From: Bromus sterilis
Taxonomy: Eukaryota; Streptophyta; Magnoliopsida; Poales; Poaceae
Reading direction: 5' to 3'
Length of the DNA stretch: 64,000 nt
NCBI GenBank assembly: GCA_950022295.1
Contig: OX465601.1
Span: 70,751,501-70,815,500 of the forward strand
Program-made: the position numbers and the translations under genes
Shown here: positions 10,322 to 23,200 of the stretch, one piece after another
How the letters are laid out: each line of letters starts with the position of its first letter
How positions within the stretch are numbered: the first letter of the stretch is position 1
The notes under the pieces: generated by a model
The model's database searches: none
The model's input: the letters and a program-made list of their open reading frames with translations, nothing else
What the model was told of the DNA's origin: nothing

Positions 10322-11959
10322 TGCTTGCGTGCGAGGTGATGATGATTTCTCGCCTTTCGTTGGTAAACCCCAAGAGGAAGGTGTGATGTAGCACAGCAGA
10401 AAATTTCCCTCAGTAAAGATGCCAAGGTTTGTCTCCAGTAGGACTCCGGATATGATAAGTAGGTGTCGGCGGCGCAACTGATGCGGACCTGCACACAGAC
10501 ACAAATAACTTTGTTCCCAACGAAGTTCAGAGAGGTTGTCAATCTCTCCGGTCTTGTTGTTCACAAAGGATCAAACACAAGGGATAGTGATAGCAACTGA
10601 AAGTAAAAGCAGAAAAGTAAATGAGTGTGGAAACAGTAATGAGGATATGGACCGGGATACGTGATGTTCACTAGTGATGTCTCTCCCAAAAGACGATAAA
10701 ACTGCTATGCGAGGTGAAAAAATTACAGAAGGGCAATTGACAGGATTATGAACGCACCGCAATGCTAACTATGCTAAAACAAGAAAGGAAGGGGCTCAAA
10801 AGCATGGGCAGAACGCCAAAATAAGTAGACCGAAATCCAACTGCATCTACTACTAATCATCCACCTTGAGATATCTATCCAGAACATCTCGCTGCTATTA
10901 AGTTGCGAGCCCCACCCAAAGTGTAAACCCAAAGCAACAGACAACTGCATTAAAAAGCACTTTGCGTAAAGTAAACAATCCTTGCAACCGCGGTTACAAG
11001 CATCGTTGTTTTCCCCCTTGTGGCAACAGCACATCCCCTAGACTCATGTTTCTGTCACTCAAGCGTGTCATCAGGGGGCATGAACCCACAATCGAGCATA
11101 ACGTTCCCTCTTGGGGTCACTACCTACTACTTGGCCAAAGCAATAAACAGCAACGGAGAACATGCAAGAATTACTTAAGAACTAAAATATAAAAGATAAG
11201 AACCAAATATATTACTCTATCACAATCTGAACATAATCTCATAATCCATCATATCCCATCAAACTCAGCATAGCAACAGCAGAAAGATTACAAAAGTGCC
11301 TCGATCATGTAGGGCAGCTCACGAGGTCTAAACCATGAAGAACAAAGAGGGGAGGAGAACATCACATAGCTACTGATCATGGACCCATGGTCCAAACAAA
11401 ACTACTCACGGCACATCCGGGAAGCATCCATGGTGGAGAGGAGACTCCCGGAGGTCGGCCCTCCCTCCGGGAGGGTGCCGGGAAGAGGTCTGCTGGTGCT
11501 CCCGATCTCGGAAGCGCGGCGGCGGTGGAACAGAGGCGAGATCGCGAAAAAGGGTTCTTCTCCTGAGGGTTTCTCGTCACGGAGAATATATAGGCGAAGG
11601 GGGCAGCCAGAGGGGCCACCAGGGGTCCAGGCGCCCCCCTGGCGCGGCCAGCCCTAGGGCGCGCCACCAGGGCGCCTGGGCCCCTGGTGGTGGCCCTCTG
11701 GCCCCACTCGGGTTCTTCCAGAAGGTTCTTCTGCGCTGATTTTTTATCTGATTTTCCCCGAATTTTTGGAGCACTTTTTATATGGGGAAAACTGAAATAG
11801 AAAAATAGCAGAAAACAGGAACTGGCACTGTGGTGCACTGAGTTAATAGGTTAGTCCAAATATGATCAAAAGTGTATGAAAGTGTATCTAGATCATAGCA
11901 ATATCACACAAAACATGCATGGAGCAAGCAGAAATTATAGATACGTTTCGGACGTATCA
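10322..11959 (-). repeat. Athila LTR A (1638 bp), shared by two tandem units
   Basis: The minus-strand start is TGATACGTCC at 11959 and the end is AAGCA at 10322. It is near-identical to LTR B. A TATA-like sequence (minus-strand ctatatatt) lies at about 11582-11592. On its right is a purine-rich tract ending internal sequence (AAGCTTGGGGATG), the expected PPT position, so it serves as the 3' LTR of the 11960-15779 internal region. On its left is a PBS, so it also serves as the 5' LTR of the next unit. Confidence 0.88.
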
Positions 11960-14734
11960 ACATCCCCAAGCTTAATTCCTGCTCGTCCTCGAGTAGGTAA
12001 ATGATAACAGCATAATTTCTGTGGTGACATGCTAGCAACCATATAAGAACATTGAAAAGTAAAGAAATCAAGGTTAGATATTCAATTCAAGTCATAACAT
12101 GCAAGAGTCTATATTAGCATTGAAACAAGTAACAAAAGAACAATAGGTGCAAGAGCTCTCGCTGTCCGTGATTCGAATGTCTCCAAATGGTGTTTGCGTG
12201 CAAGAAGGGGGATAGGGAATACGAGAAAAATATTTATTTGTTGAGAACTCAATCTACTAAAGTTTCACACTTGGTATTTTTCTGGAATCTTATCTTGACT
12301 CGTCCCCAGACCACTAGCCAGGTACAATTCAATTTGATCCACTCCTTTTTCAATATTTTGAGCACTCATGCAATGGATGAGCGTAAGCACGAGAGTTGAC
12401 ACTTAGGATGGAGAAGTACGGAGGAGGAGGAAGACAAAAAAGAAAACAAAGGCTCACATCAATGAGGACAATCATAGGCAAGAGATGCCAAATGATAGAT
12501 ATGATGTGAGGAGTAGGGATTGTCATGCAACGGATGCACATATGAGCTAGAAAGCTCTCCAATGGAACTAGTGGGGGTGCATCTAACTTGCTCGCTCATG
12601 AAGACCTAGAGCTCGTTTGAGGAGGCTCATCCTTGGAATATGCAAGCAAGGTTCTATAGTGTGAAGGTCCCCACATAGCTATATGCATAATGATCATCTC
12701 TATGGAGTACAAGGATATAAAGGGAGTACTAGTGTGGATCTCTCAAAAGGATAGTAGTGTTGCCCCTTTCTCTCTTTTTATTTCTTTTTTCTCTTTTTTC
12801 TATTTTTTTCTATTTTTTTCTATTTTTTGTGGCCTCAATGGCTCTTTCTATTTAACTCTCATTTGTCCTCTTTGGGATCTTTTATTGTGTCCACTTTGGG
12901 ATCTTTTCCTCACTTAAGGGCAACACTGTATTTTACAAGAAGGTATAGGAGATCTTTCACACTTTATAAGGTACTCAAAATCATAAAGAAGTTGTAACTA
13001 TCATGATGTATGCAATGTATGTCGCTGCCAGTGTAGCAGGAACATGTATGACATGAAGATCAAGTCATGAAGAGGTGGATGTTGCATGGCAATATATCTC
13101 GGAAAGGCTATGGAAGTGCCTTGATAGGTAGGTATGGTGGCTGTTTTGAGGAAAGATATAAGGAGGCTTATGATGACAGAGCGTATCATGCCAAGGGTTT
13201 GGATTTCCCGGTGAAGGTGGACACCAACTCTCGGAGTGAGAAGAAGGCAATGCACGGCACGGGAGAGGCTAGCAAAATATGGGAAGGTGGAAGTGTCAAC
13301 TTTCAATACTTACATTAGTCCGAAGAACTCATGCACTTATTATCGGTAACTCTCAATCTAATAAGGAGGTTCACAAAGAGACAAGTACCCCGAGGAGGAT
13401 TGTATGGGGGTTTGGTTATCCTTGCGCATCCTCGACTCATGGTACGTGAGTGTACTCTAATATTCGATCCCTCCAAAAATTAGTGATCCATCTAGTAGTT
13501 AGAGTTCTCAACTAGTTTTTGTAGGTTTTGAAAATACACACGGATTGCCCAAAATACGACACCTATCACTAATAGGCTAAAGCTCTTGACACCAAAAGTT
13601 TAGACATTACTCACATCAATACCTCAAAACTATTACAAATTACTACTAGAATTAAATAGCAACCTCAATTACCTACTTCCAAGACAAAACACAACTCAGT
13701 GCAACAACCAACTCTCTTAACAAGATAAACATGAAAAATAAAGAGGATTCCAGCAACAAACTAAACAAAAGCCAAGGCTCTTGCTAAAGACAGACTAAGA
13801 CTAAAACTAAACATGGCAGCAGCTATGAAAAGATAAAGAACACACAACAGCAAAAAGATAAGCAGGAAAAATCCTATGATGTGTTCTAGATTGGAGTGGA
13901 GCGTGCTTCTCTCCCACACAAAGTAAGATGGGGTCTAACTTGTTATGACCAGGAAGCAAAACTAAAGAAAAATAAAACCTAAGAGCGAGACGCTCCAAGC
14001 ATAGCACATAACGCATGAAGTGATAAAATATAGTGAGATGAAGGACGAACTGATGATTGTTGATGGAGAAGGGGATGCACGGGGGCATCCCCAAGCGTAG
14101 ACGCTTGAGTCTCCTTGAATATTTATTGGGGATGCATGGGGCATCCCCAAGCTTGAGCGATTGACACTCCTGGATCTTCTTTCATCATCTTCCATCGCAC
14201 ACTTGAAAACTCCCTTCATACATAACTCATCATAAGCTGATTAGAGAGGTTAGTACACTTAATAAAATAATTTTTCCCCACTAGATATAAAGATATTCTT
14301 GAAGAGCTACTGTTTCTCAAGAGTGCCAAAAAGTTTTTGCAAAGAAAAAGCAAGCTTAAGGTTTGCAAAAGTGAAGAGAGGCAAAACGTGGCAGAATTTG
14401 CGAAAAACATAACAGCAGGTAGTAGAGAATTTTTTCGGGGCACTTCTGCAACTCAAATCAAAATACTCAGAACATACGAAAGTTTCACAATTGTATAGAG
14501 CACGCTGTCAAAAAATATCAGATCAAAAAGATGATCTGGTTATTTTATTGGAATTTTTCTGTCCAGGGACAGGATCTATTTTCTGGACAGCATGTCACAA
14601 CTTTTGCTTCCCTTATCATAAGAGGCTATAACTTGGCACAAAACTGAAAAATATAGATACAATGATGTTGCTAAAGTAGTAAAAAACATCAAGACCCAAC
14701 AAAAGCAAAAAGAAAAACCAAAATTCGTTGCGGG
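11960..14734 (-). other. Athila 3' internal non-coding region
   Basis: About 2.8 kb without credible coding sequence. It is the reverse complement counterpart of 61855-64000 in the right element, including the paired palindromic motif around ggggatgc...gcatcccc (about 14070-14150) and the gggatctttt repeats (about 12870-12910). The minus-strand end next to LTR A carries the PPT-like AAGCTTGGGGATG. Confidence 0.8.
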
Positions 14735-14834
14735 CTGCCTCCCGAAAGCGCTTTCTTTTATGCCTTTAAGCTAGGCATGATGCAAAAGATCAAGTTGTAT
14801 CAATCGAATCACTATCAAGATCATCAAAAAGCTC

Positions 14835-15611
14835 TTAAATTGTACAACTAGTCTTAAGAGGTCGTTCAAATAAAGTCCTAATGAAGATACTTCTAGGGAG
14901 AAAACCAAAAGGCGGAAAATCAATGGGAGATTCATTTATAAAATTATCAAAGAGAGGTATTTCTTCCAAAGTTTTCACGGTTTCAACTTCTTTGGCAATG
15001 GGTGGTTTATTTTTAGGTCGGGGAACCCTAGGGACATAATTGAACTTAGGTTCCCTTCTTGCTGAAGTCTCTACCTTTTTTGGTTTGATTGGGGAAAATG
15101 TAGTTCCTAGAGTATTAATGATTTCCTCAATCTTATCAATCCTAGAAAGATCCATATCACGGGATTTTATGACCTCCAAAGTTTTAATAATTTTAAGCAT
15201 GGAGCTATCAAGCCTATTCAAATTCCCTTGAATCTTGCGATCCAACTCATGTATCCTAGTTATGCTTGGTATTTCTAACTCTATCTTTTCAAGTTTCTTC
15301 ATAATGTGAGCAAGAGTTATATCTTCTTGTATGCTAGCAATAGGGAGATTTCCAACAAGATTTTCAATAACATTAAGAGACTCCCAAATCGGGGCTTCTA
15401 GGAAATTCCCATTGATAGCAGTATCTAATATGAACCTATTCCAAGGAGTAATCACGACATAAAAATTTCTCAGCAGGATAGTAGTGGATTACTTCTTGGT
15501 GGCTCTTTTTTGAGAATCATTAATTCTATACCAAGCATCTTTTAAACTTTCACCACCTTTTTGTTTAAAGGTGAGAACCTCTGTCTCAACAAAGGCAAAA
15601 GGGCCAGACAT
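14835..15611 (-). pseudogene. Shortened Athila gag-like ORF, copy B (two premature stops)
   Basis: It is almost identical to copy A at 9330-10151. Relative to A, a TAA replaces a Gln codon at 15489-15491 and another TAA truncates the C-terminus at 14835. The conserved FILDTAINGNFL region and the charged C-terminal half are retained. Because copies A and B differ by only scattered substitutions, the stops are recent. Confidence 0.7.
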
Positions 15612-15752
15612 AATGACAACTACTAGCAAGATGAATATTTTTTTTCTGATTTTTGATAGAAGACACAAAGATAAAAACTGGAAGGTAAACTAACAAGACT
15701 AAAAAACAAAGGTAAATGGTAGTGTGCAACTCCCCTATCTTAGCACTCGGAG

Positions 15753-15770
15753 TCCTCGGCAACGGCGCCA
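15753..15770 (-). other. Primer binding site (tRNA-Asp type), Athila copy B
   Basis: The minus strand reads TGGCGCCGTTGCCGAGGA, one mismatch from the tRNA-Asp PBS of the right element. It lies nine bases inside LTR B. Confidence 0.85.
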
Positions 15771-15779
15771 GAAATTCTT

Positions 15780-17420
15780 TGCTTGCGTGCGAGGTGATGA
15801 TGATTTCTCGCCCTTCGTTGGTAAACCCCAAGAGGAAGGTGTGATGTAGCACAGCAGAAAATTTCCCTCAGTAAAGATACCAAGGTTTGTCTCCAGTAGG
15901 ACTCCGGAGATGATAAGTAGGTGTCAGCGGCGCAACTGACGCGGACATGCACACAGACACAAATAACTTTGTTCCCAACGAAGGTCAGAGAGGTTGTCAA
16001 TCTCTCCGGTCTTGTTGTTCACAAAGGATCAAACACAAGGGATAGTGATAGCAACTGAAAGTAAAAGCAAAAAAGTAAATGAGTGTGGAAATAGTAATGA
16101 GGATATGGAACGGGATACGTGATGTTCACTAGTGACGTCTCTCTCCCAAAAGACGATAAAACTGCTATGCGAGGTGAACAAATTACAGAAGGGCAATTGA
16201 AAGGATTATGAACGCACCGCAATGCTAACTATGCTACAAAAGAAAGGAAGAGGCTCAAAATCATGGGCATAACGCCAAAATAAGTAGACCAAAATCCAAC
16301 TGCATCTACTACTAATCATCCACCTTGAGATATCTATCCAGAACATCTCGCTGGTATTAAGTTGCGAGCCCCACCCAAAGTGTAAACCCAAAGCAACCGA
16401 CAACTGCATTAAAAAGCACTTTGCGTAAAGTAAACAATCCTTGCAACCGCGGTTACAAGTACCGTTGTTTTCCCCCTTGTGGCAACAGCACATCCCCTAG
16501 ACTCATGTTTTTGTCACTCAAGCGTGTCATCAGGGGGCATGAACCCACAATCGAGCATAACGTTCCCTCTTGGGGTCACTACCTACTATTTGGCCAAAGC
16601 AATAAACAGCAACGGAGAACATGCAAGAATTACTTAAGAACTAAAATATAAAAGATAAGAACCAAATATATTACTCTATCACAATCTGAACATAATCTCA
16701 TAATCCATCAGATCCCATCAAACTCAGCATAGCAACAGCAGAAATATTACAAAAGTGCCTCGATCATGTAGGGCAGCTCACGAGGTCTAAACCATGAAGA
16801 ACAAAGAGGGGAGGAGAACATCACATAGCTATTGATGACGGACCCATGGTCCAAACAAAACTACTCACGGCACATCCGGGAAGCATCCATGGTGGAGAGG
16901 AGACTCCCGGAGGTCGGCCCTCCCTCCGGCAGGGTGCCGGGAAGAGGTCTGCTGGTGCTCCCGATCTCGGAAGCGCGGTGGCGGCGGAACAGAGGCGAGA
17001 TCGCGAAAAAGGGTTCTTCTCCTGAGGGTTTCTCGTCACGGAGAATATATAGGCGAAGGGGGGCAGCCAGGGGGCCACCAGGGGTCCAGGCGCCCCCCTG
17101 GCGCGGCCAACCCCTAGGGCGCGCCACCAGGGCGCCTGGGCCCCTGGTGGTGGCCCTCTGGCCCCACTCAGGTTCTTCCGGAAGGTTCTTCTGCGCTGAT
17201 TTTTTATCTGATTTTTCCCGAATTTTTGGAGCACTTTTTATATGGGGGAAAACTGAAATAGAAAAACAGCAGAAAACAGGAACTGGCACTGTGGTGCACT
17301 CAGTTAATAGGTTAGTCCAAATATGATCAAAAGTGTATGAAAGTGTATCTAGATCATAGCAATATCACACAAAACATGCATGGAGCAAGAAGAAATTATA
17401 GATGCGTTTTGGACGTATCA
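15780..17420 (-). repeat. Athila LTR B (1641 bp), outermost 5' LTR
   Basis: The minus strand starts TGATACGTCC at 17420 and ends AAGCA at 15780. It is nearly identical to LTR A. Its outer side abuts gggaattgc at 17421, which is not Athila sequence, so this is the true right boundary of the composite. The other target-site copy (expected gggaa) was not found in the window. Confidence 0.88.
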
Positions 17421-18294
17421 GGGAATTGCTAAGTGAGAAAATCCGAGGGATTTCTTACCTAGATCAGATGGGAATCAACAGAGAACACTAGAAACTGATT
17501 TCCCAAGGGTCAATAATCCAAACGGATCAAACAGACCTAAGAAAAATAAATGAAAATCAAGAACAAATCTAGGGCTCGTTGAACAGAAGAGACCGGAATC
17601 GAGTCCAGAGCCGTGCATACCCTAACTTGGTGATGTACGGCGGCTACGGCGGCGTGGATGAAGATCCTCGTCGATGGGAAGGTCTCCGGCGACTTCCTTC
17701 CGACAGCAAAGCGGCGAGGGAATCGATGGCGACGAACAGCACGACGGCGCGCGAGAGCTCGGGATCGGAGAGATGAAGTCGAGGGAATGCGTGGTTTGTG
17801 CCGGTGGGGGGTGGATCGGTATTTATAGAGGTGGGCTCGGACGTAACTGATACATCCGATCCAATGGCATAGATTCTGTGTCTCTCCGAATTCAACGGAC
17901 GGATTTTGTGGCGGTAATCGCTGGAAAATCCCAACGAACCGAAAGAGAGTTGCTCCACATCCGAGACCAAACTCATCGAACATCGAGTATAAAAGTAGAT
18001 AAAAGTTCGATAGATTTTCCTTCGGAATTAATGACATTCGAAGGGAATCTTAATCGAGTACAAGTATACATGTTCACGAGAGAAAAGCAGAGATGGGGTA
18101 GGGATAGCATAGAGGGAAAACAGGGTCCGATACTTAATAAATCCGAGAGAAAAACAACGATAAGAAAACTCGGAGTGATAAGTGTATAAGACAACACCAA
18201 ACGAACAAAAACAAACGAAAAAGAAACACGATAGAAAACCAACGAAAGAAAATTACAGAAAAACATATAATACACAGTACCGATAGTTATGATC
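17421..18294. other. Unassigned 874-bp segment with promoter-like features on the minus strand
   Basis: This lies between the Athila composite and the end of the copia RNase H frame. Read on the minus strand it contains TATAAATA (complement at 17820-17827), then about 200 bp of GC-rich C/G codon-like sequence, then an AT-rich stretch with an aggtaag splice-donor-like motif. This could be a promoter with 5' UTR of a host gene, or U3-R-U5 of another LTR. It does not match the copia 5' LTR at 43110-44165 beyond the TATA motif. Confidence 0.45.
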
Positions 18295-19356
18295 TTATTG
18301 CACATTGCGTGAGTCCAATATGTTCAAGTCACACCTTAGTGCACAAAACCTTTTCTCAACCAGGGGCTTCGTAAAGATATCAGCCAATTGATCTTCGGTG
18401 CGAACATGGCTGATAACAATATCTTCTCGTTGAACGTGATCTCGAAGAAAATGATGACGAATATCAATATGCTTCGTTCGAGAGTGTTGCACTGGATTAT
18501 GGGAAATTTTGATAGCACTCCCGTTATCACATAGCAATGGAATTTTCTTCACAAGAATACCATAATCCTTCAGCGTTTGCTTGAGCCATAGAATTTGAGT
18601 GCACCATGAACCAACAGCAATATACTCGGCTTCAGCCGTAGAAATGGATACACAATTATGTTTCTTCGAAGCCCAACATACAAGAGATCTACCGAGAAAA
18701 TGACATGTGCCTGAGGTAGATTTCCTGTCGACTCGATCACCAGCCCAGTCAGAATCAAAATATCCAACGAGATCAAACTAGGCACCTTTGGGATACCATA
18801 GTCCCAAAGTAGGTGTATGAGCCAGATATCGAAGAATTCGATTGACAGCAATATCATATGATTCCTTCGGGTTTGCCTGAAAACGAGCACACATACAAAC
18901 TGATAGCATAATGTTAGGTCTAGATGCACACAGGTAAAGAAGCGAACCGATCATCGAGCGGTATTTCTTCTGATCGAAAGGTTTGCCCTTCTCATCTGCA
19001 TCTAGATGAACATTTGTACGCATTGGAGTCTTGATAGTTTTGCAATTGACAAGATCAAACTTCTTCAGGCAATCTCTGAGATACTTCTCTTGAGACATAA
19101 ATGTCCCATTCTTCTGTTGACGGATTTGAAGTCTGAGAAAGAACTTCAATTCACCCATCATAGACATTTCATACTTCTTCGAAATCATACGAGCAAATTC
19201 TTCGCTGATATCAGGGTTAGTACATCCAAAAATAATATCATTGACATAAATTTGACACACAAAGAGATCATCTTTGTATGCACGAGTAAAAAGAGTCGAG
19301 TCAGTGGTTCCTGGTTTGAAGCCCTTCTTCAGAAGGAAATCCTTCAGTGTTTCATA
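18295..19356 (-). pseudogene. pol: Copia pol, C-terminal RT and RNase H
   Basis: The frame runs from YETLKDFLLKKGFKPG through RT motifs (LYLCASRPNIM, RYLAHTPTLGLWYPKG) into RNase H with DSDWAG, STAEAEYIA and LLCDNGSA, ending QLADIFTKPL and a stop at 18295. The catalytic RT motif is YVND instead of YVDD, so this RT would be inactive. An in-frame TAG lies at 18778-18780 between RT and RNase H. The upstream half of the RT is 15 kb away at 34637, displaced by the solo LTR with its nested chromovirus, with ccaag repeated on both sides. Confidence 0.88.
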
Positions 19357-20206
19357 CCAAGTGAAAGGGCATGTGCCCTTATGTTTGGTTTTGGTAATTG
19401 ATGACAATCTTTATGGACTAATGGTTTCCATGAGTTATACTTTAAGGTTTGTCCATAGGCAACGCTTGAAGATCATATGGTGGCTTCAAGGTTGTAAGAT
19501 GAAGATTTCGTGTTGACCAAAGTGTTCTTCATGGAGGTATCCAAAGATTGGTCAAGTAGATGTGTGCAAGGTCAAGAGGAGCATCACGAAGATATCGTAT
19601 GCTTGGAGCTTGCCGACCATTTGGTGATAATGGTCGTGTGAAGATGTGCCTAAAAGAGGCTCACCCATAATGGAGTATGGGGGAGCTATCTACAAGTCTT
19701 CATCGAGTCGGCGGAATCAAGGAAGATGTTCCAACTTGAGGCGGGCATGATCGTCATCATCAAGCTCAAGTGGATTATGCGCAAGACAAAGGTTTGACTA
19801 GATAGGTGTCTAGTTTACCGGTCTCTTGGTAGTAGTTATGAGACCGTGGTATAGGCTAGGCCGAGTCGTTCGTGGAGAGCTCAAACCTTTTGCATCCTTG
19901 GCATCATCTTTATTGGTTCTTGTTTGGCTTTTCTCCCTGTGAGTTTTGAAGCTTGTTGTCTTCTTCATGACAAGCTCTTGTTCATCGAAAACGGATTTCA
20001 TATGCGTCTTCTCTTATGTTTTTCGATGTGGGAGATTTGCCGGGTCATCTCGGTTAGAGGTTTCACACCTCTGTTCGTTAGCTTTCCATCAAGCTTGAGT
20101 TTGCCTTAATCGGAGTTCTTTTGCAGAAGTTGTGGCAGTTCAGGGTTTTTCCTGTTTTATTTGGAGTTCATCTGTTGTGTGGCCTGGGCTCCCTGGTTCA
20201 TCTACG

Positions 20207-23200
20207 TGTAACACCCTCGCTGTCAGTGAACAGTAATCATGGTTACTGTTCATCTCTACTGTTCAAAACTTTTGTTTGATCAACTGGTTCAGTTCAAATT
20301 CAAATTCTCCTTTGATATTGTTGCAAGCAAATATGAACCATGGACCTTGATCATCATTGGCCAACTAAAGTCCAAGCCATTTGAAATAAAATTCAAACAA
20401 ACCCAAAAATGCTTTTTGATGAATATTAAAAATATGGTGCCAATAAAATCTTTTCCAAAAATCTTGGAACCACTTTTATAAAATCACAAATATTCAGTGG
20501 ATCACTTCCATGTGTGGATTGGTATTTATTGTGCTATGGAAAATTCTAAACAAATCAAAACAGTGGCCAAAAACCCTATTTAAATCATTTAATATTTAAA
20601 TCAAATATTAAATGACTTTTATTATTGCCCAATCTTTTTGTGGCAGTAATATATGGTGTAACAATAAATATGGAACACATACCATATTTTTACAAAATGC
20701 CTAAGACTATAAAAAGAAATGCAAAAGAAATTAAACAGAGAAGGAAAATAAAAAAAAGAAACAACCTAATCTAACCCACCTCCCACTGGGCCAGCACCCA
20801 GCCCACTACCCCCACCCATCCCGAATTGAGCCCAACCAGCCCACCCGGGGCTCCCCCTTCCCCTCCGCTGTTCAACCGTGCCGTGGCACGCATCCATGGC
20901 GCCACGGCCGCAACCGTCGCCGTGGCGGCCATCGTGCGGCGCCCCGGCGAGTTGAGTACCCCCCCAGCGCGAACCCTAGCCGCGCCCCCACCCATCCCTG
21001 TCCATTTCCCCCTCGCGCCTCCCTCCCTCTCGTTTCTTCCAAGCCGCGGCCGCCGTCGCCGCGCCCACGCCGTCGACGCGGCCGATGACCACCTCGGCGA
21101 GCGAAAGCTTGTCCTGGAGCCGCGCCTCCTTCGTCTTCGACGCCTACGACATCGAATCGAAGCCGGGACCCCCCCCCCCCTCGCACCACCACGTCACTGA
21201 TTCCCCCTCTGCGCCGCCGTGGAGCTCCTCCAAATTCAAGCCGGCCCGCGCCTTCGCCAAGCACACTGCCACCTCGACTCGCTCGCGGTGAGCTTACGCT
21301 CCGAACCCCCCTGTCCTCGTCGAGTTTAGCCCGCCCCCTCGCCGTTCCCGTCGAGCCGTGGACCAGCCGCCGCGGGAGGTCTTCGACGTCGTCGATGAAG
21401 GCCGTCCCAGCCCGCGCCAACTGCACAGAACGACGCGCGGCGAACTCGTCTTTCGAACGAGCCAGGGCGCGCACCATTTGGTGCCCTGTGGCGACCAGGA
21501 GCCCCCTCGCCGGAGTTGGCCTCGCCGGTGTGCTCGCCGGTGAGGCTGACCTGCGGGTCCCGCCTGTCAGTGGTGTCATTAGCGTTAATGACCCACTCAC
21601 CAGTGGCCCCCACCCCTCTGTTAATTATCTAGTGATTAAAACAAATAAAAACTGTTAGGACTAACCCCTTTGACTATGACATATGGGCCCATGCCCTTCT
21701 AATTAATTTATTTGCCTAATTAATCTTCTGTGTCAATGACACCTGGACCCCACTATCATATAAATAAATTTAATGATTTTATTAAAACTATGAGGATGAC
21801 ATGTGGGTCCCCCTTTATTATTTGAATAAATAAAATGAATTATTAGAGCTGTGTCTATGACAGATAGGACCCACTGGTCAGGTTTGACCAGTCAAACAGT
21901 TGTGGATAATGTTACTGTTTTATTAATAAAAATAATTCCAGAAAATCTTTTAAATGATTTAAAACTTATAAAATCAATATCTTTTAATCCGTATATCGGA
22001 TCGAAAAACTTTATACATCAAAATTGATCAGAAAATATAACGAATACGGATACGCTATCCGTATGTCTAACCCACCCCCCTAACACACCGATCATCGACA
22101 TTTCCCCCTCCGGGCTGTTTGTCGATAATTCCCGGTGCCGGTAAAAACCTGCCGGATGAATTTACTCCGAACATGAAAGTTGCCCGGAAGGGTTAGACTA
22201 ACACGGATACACCCCCGTTACGTTTGTCGGATGTCCACGACACCTCCGACATGAACCTTTTCCCCCTCCGGACACCCTGTCCGGTAATCAGCCGGAGCTG
22301 GCAGTTCATCCCCGGATGAATTCTCGCTCCGAGAAACGTGCTTTGCACTGCGTTAGAACACCGTTAACTTTGCATACGTCATGCCATGTATTTGTTTGTA
22401 TATATTGCTTTGTATTTACTGTTTCTCCCCCCATTTATTCTCCGGTAGACCCCGCTGCTTCCACCGGCTACACCGCTGCCGGGTACGACTACTTCGTCGA
22501 CGACCCTGCCTCTACCGTCGAGCTTCCAGGCAAGCAGAGCCATTCTCTTCCCCAGATATCGCCTATCTTTCCGTACATTTCTTGCACTAGGCATTGTTAC
22601 TGCTTCTGCTACGATTGCAATCCTATTCAATTGCATAGCCTGATTTTGTCGCCCCTTGATGTACCTTTCTTATCCTATGTTGCCTATTATAATTATGCTT
22701 ATATTCAGCAGTGAACCCTGCGCATTGTTAGCTAGGACTAGATAGCGGGCCGTGATCACTCAGGGGGGTGAACACGGGTACAATATATACAACTGCACAG
22801 GTACGGAACAAAGCAGACACCGCCAAAGGCCCCTATCTGGGTTATGCCTAGTCACCTCAAGTGTGAGCTATCAAGGAGTAATCCTTGTACTCCACTCGAG
22901 GCTGACTTTGTCTTACCGCCATAGGGTCCTCGACAGCGGTTGTCCTTAAAGGTAAGAAAGTCGGGCGACCCAACGGTGCCCGCGAGCGGTATATCGTCGA
23001 GAACGACAGGGAGGGTACGACCAACGTTACTGGCGTGCTTGGCCCCTGCTCGTATCTCATGAGAGTTACCAAACCACGAAAGTCGAGCTCTACCAAGAGC
23101 ACACGCGAGACAAGGTAAGGAGCCGGTTCACCTTGTTGGTAACCGCAGTGACTTGGTGGGACGACAGGGCAGGCACCGATGTACTGGTGGACCTGACTGC

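Larger units (their letters stand above)
8618..17420 (-). mobile_element. Athila-type LTR retrotransposon composite (tandem and rearranged)
   Basis: Reading the minus strand: LTR B (17420-15780), internal region (15779-11960), LTR A (11959-10322), a second truncated internal region (10321-9277), a short piece of gag in opposite orientation (9276-9112), then a partial LTR (9111-8618) cut by element 1. LTRs run from TGATACG to AAGCA. The PBS matches tRNA-Asp (starting TGGCGCC), which is typical of Athila-like gypsy elements. No RT or integrase is present. The element shares LTR and 3' non-coding sequence with the plus-strand element at 58013. The family resembles Triticeae Athila-type elements such as Sabrina, but the name was not verified. 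Confidence 0.88.

Noticed and set aside
17537..18037. 166-aa minus-strand frame at 17.5-18.0 kb
   Set aside because: Spans a TATA-like element and the adjacent GC-rich stretch. No domain, and the other frame and strand are also open.
20826..21600. Long Pro/Ala/Arg-rich open frames on both strands
   Set aside because: They lie in the GC-rich part of the element 2 LTR and recur in the other LTR at 30312-31140. Overlap on both strands and absence of domains mark them as composition artefacts.
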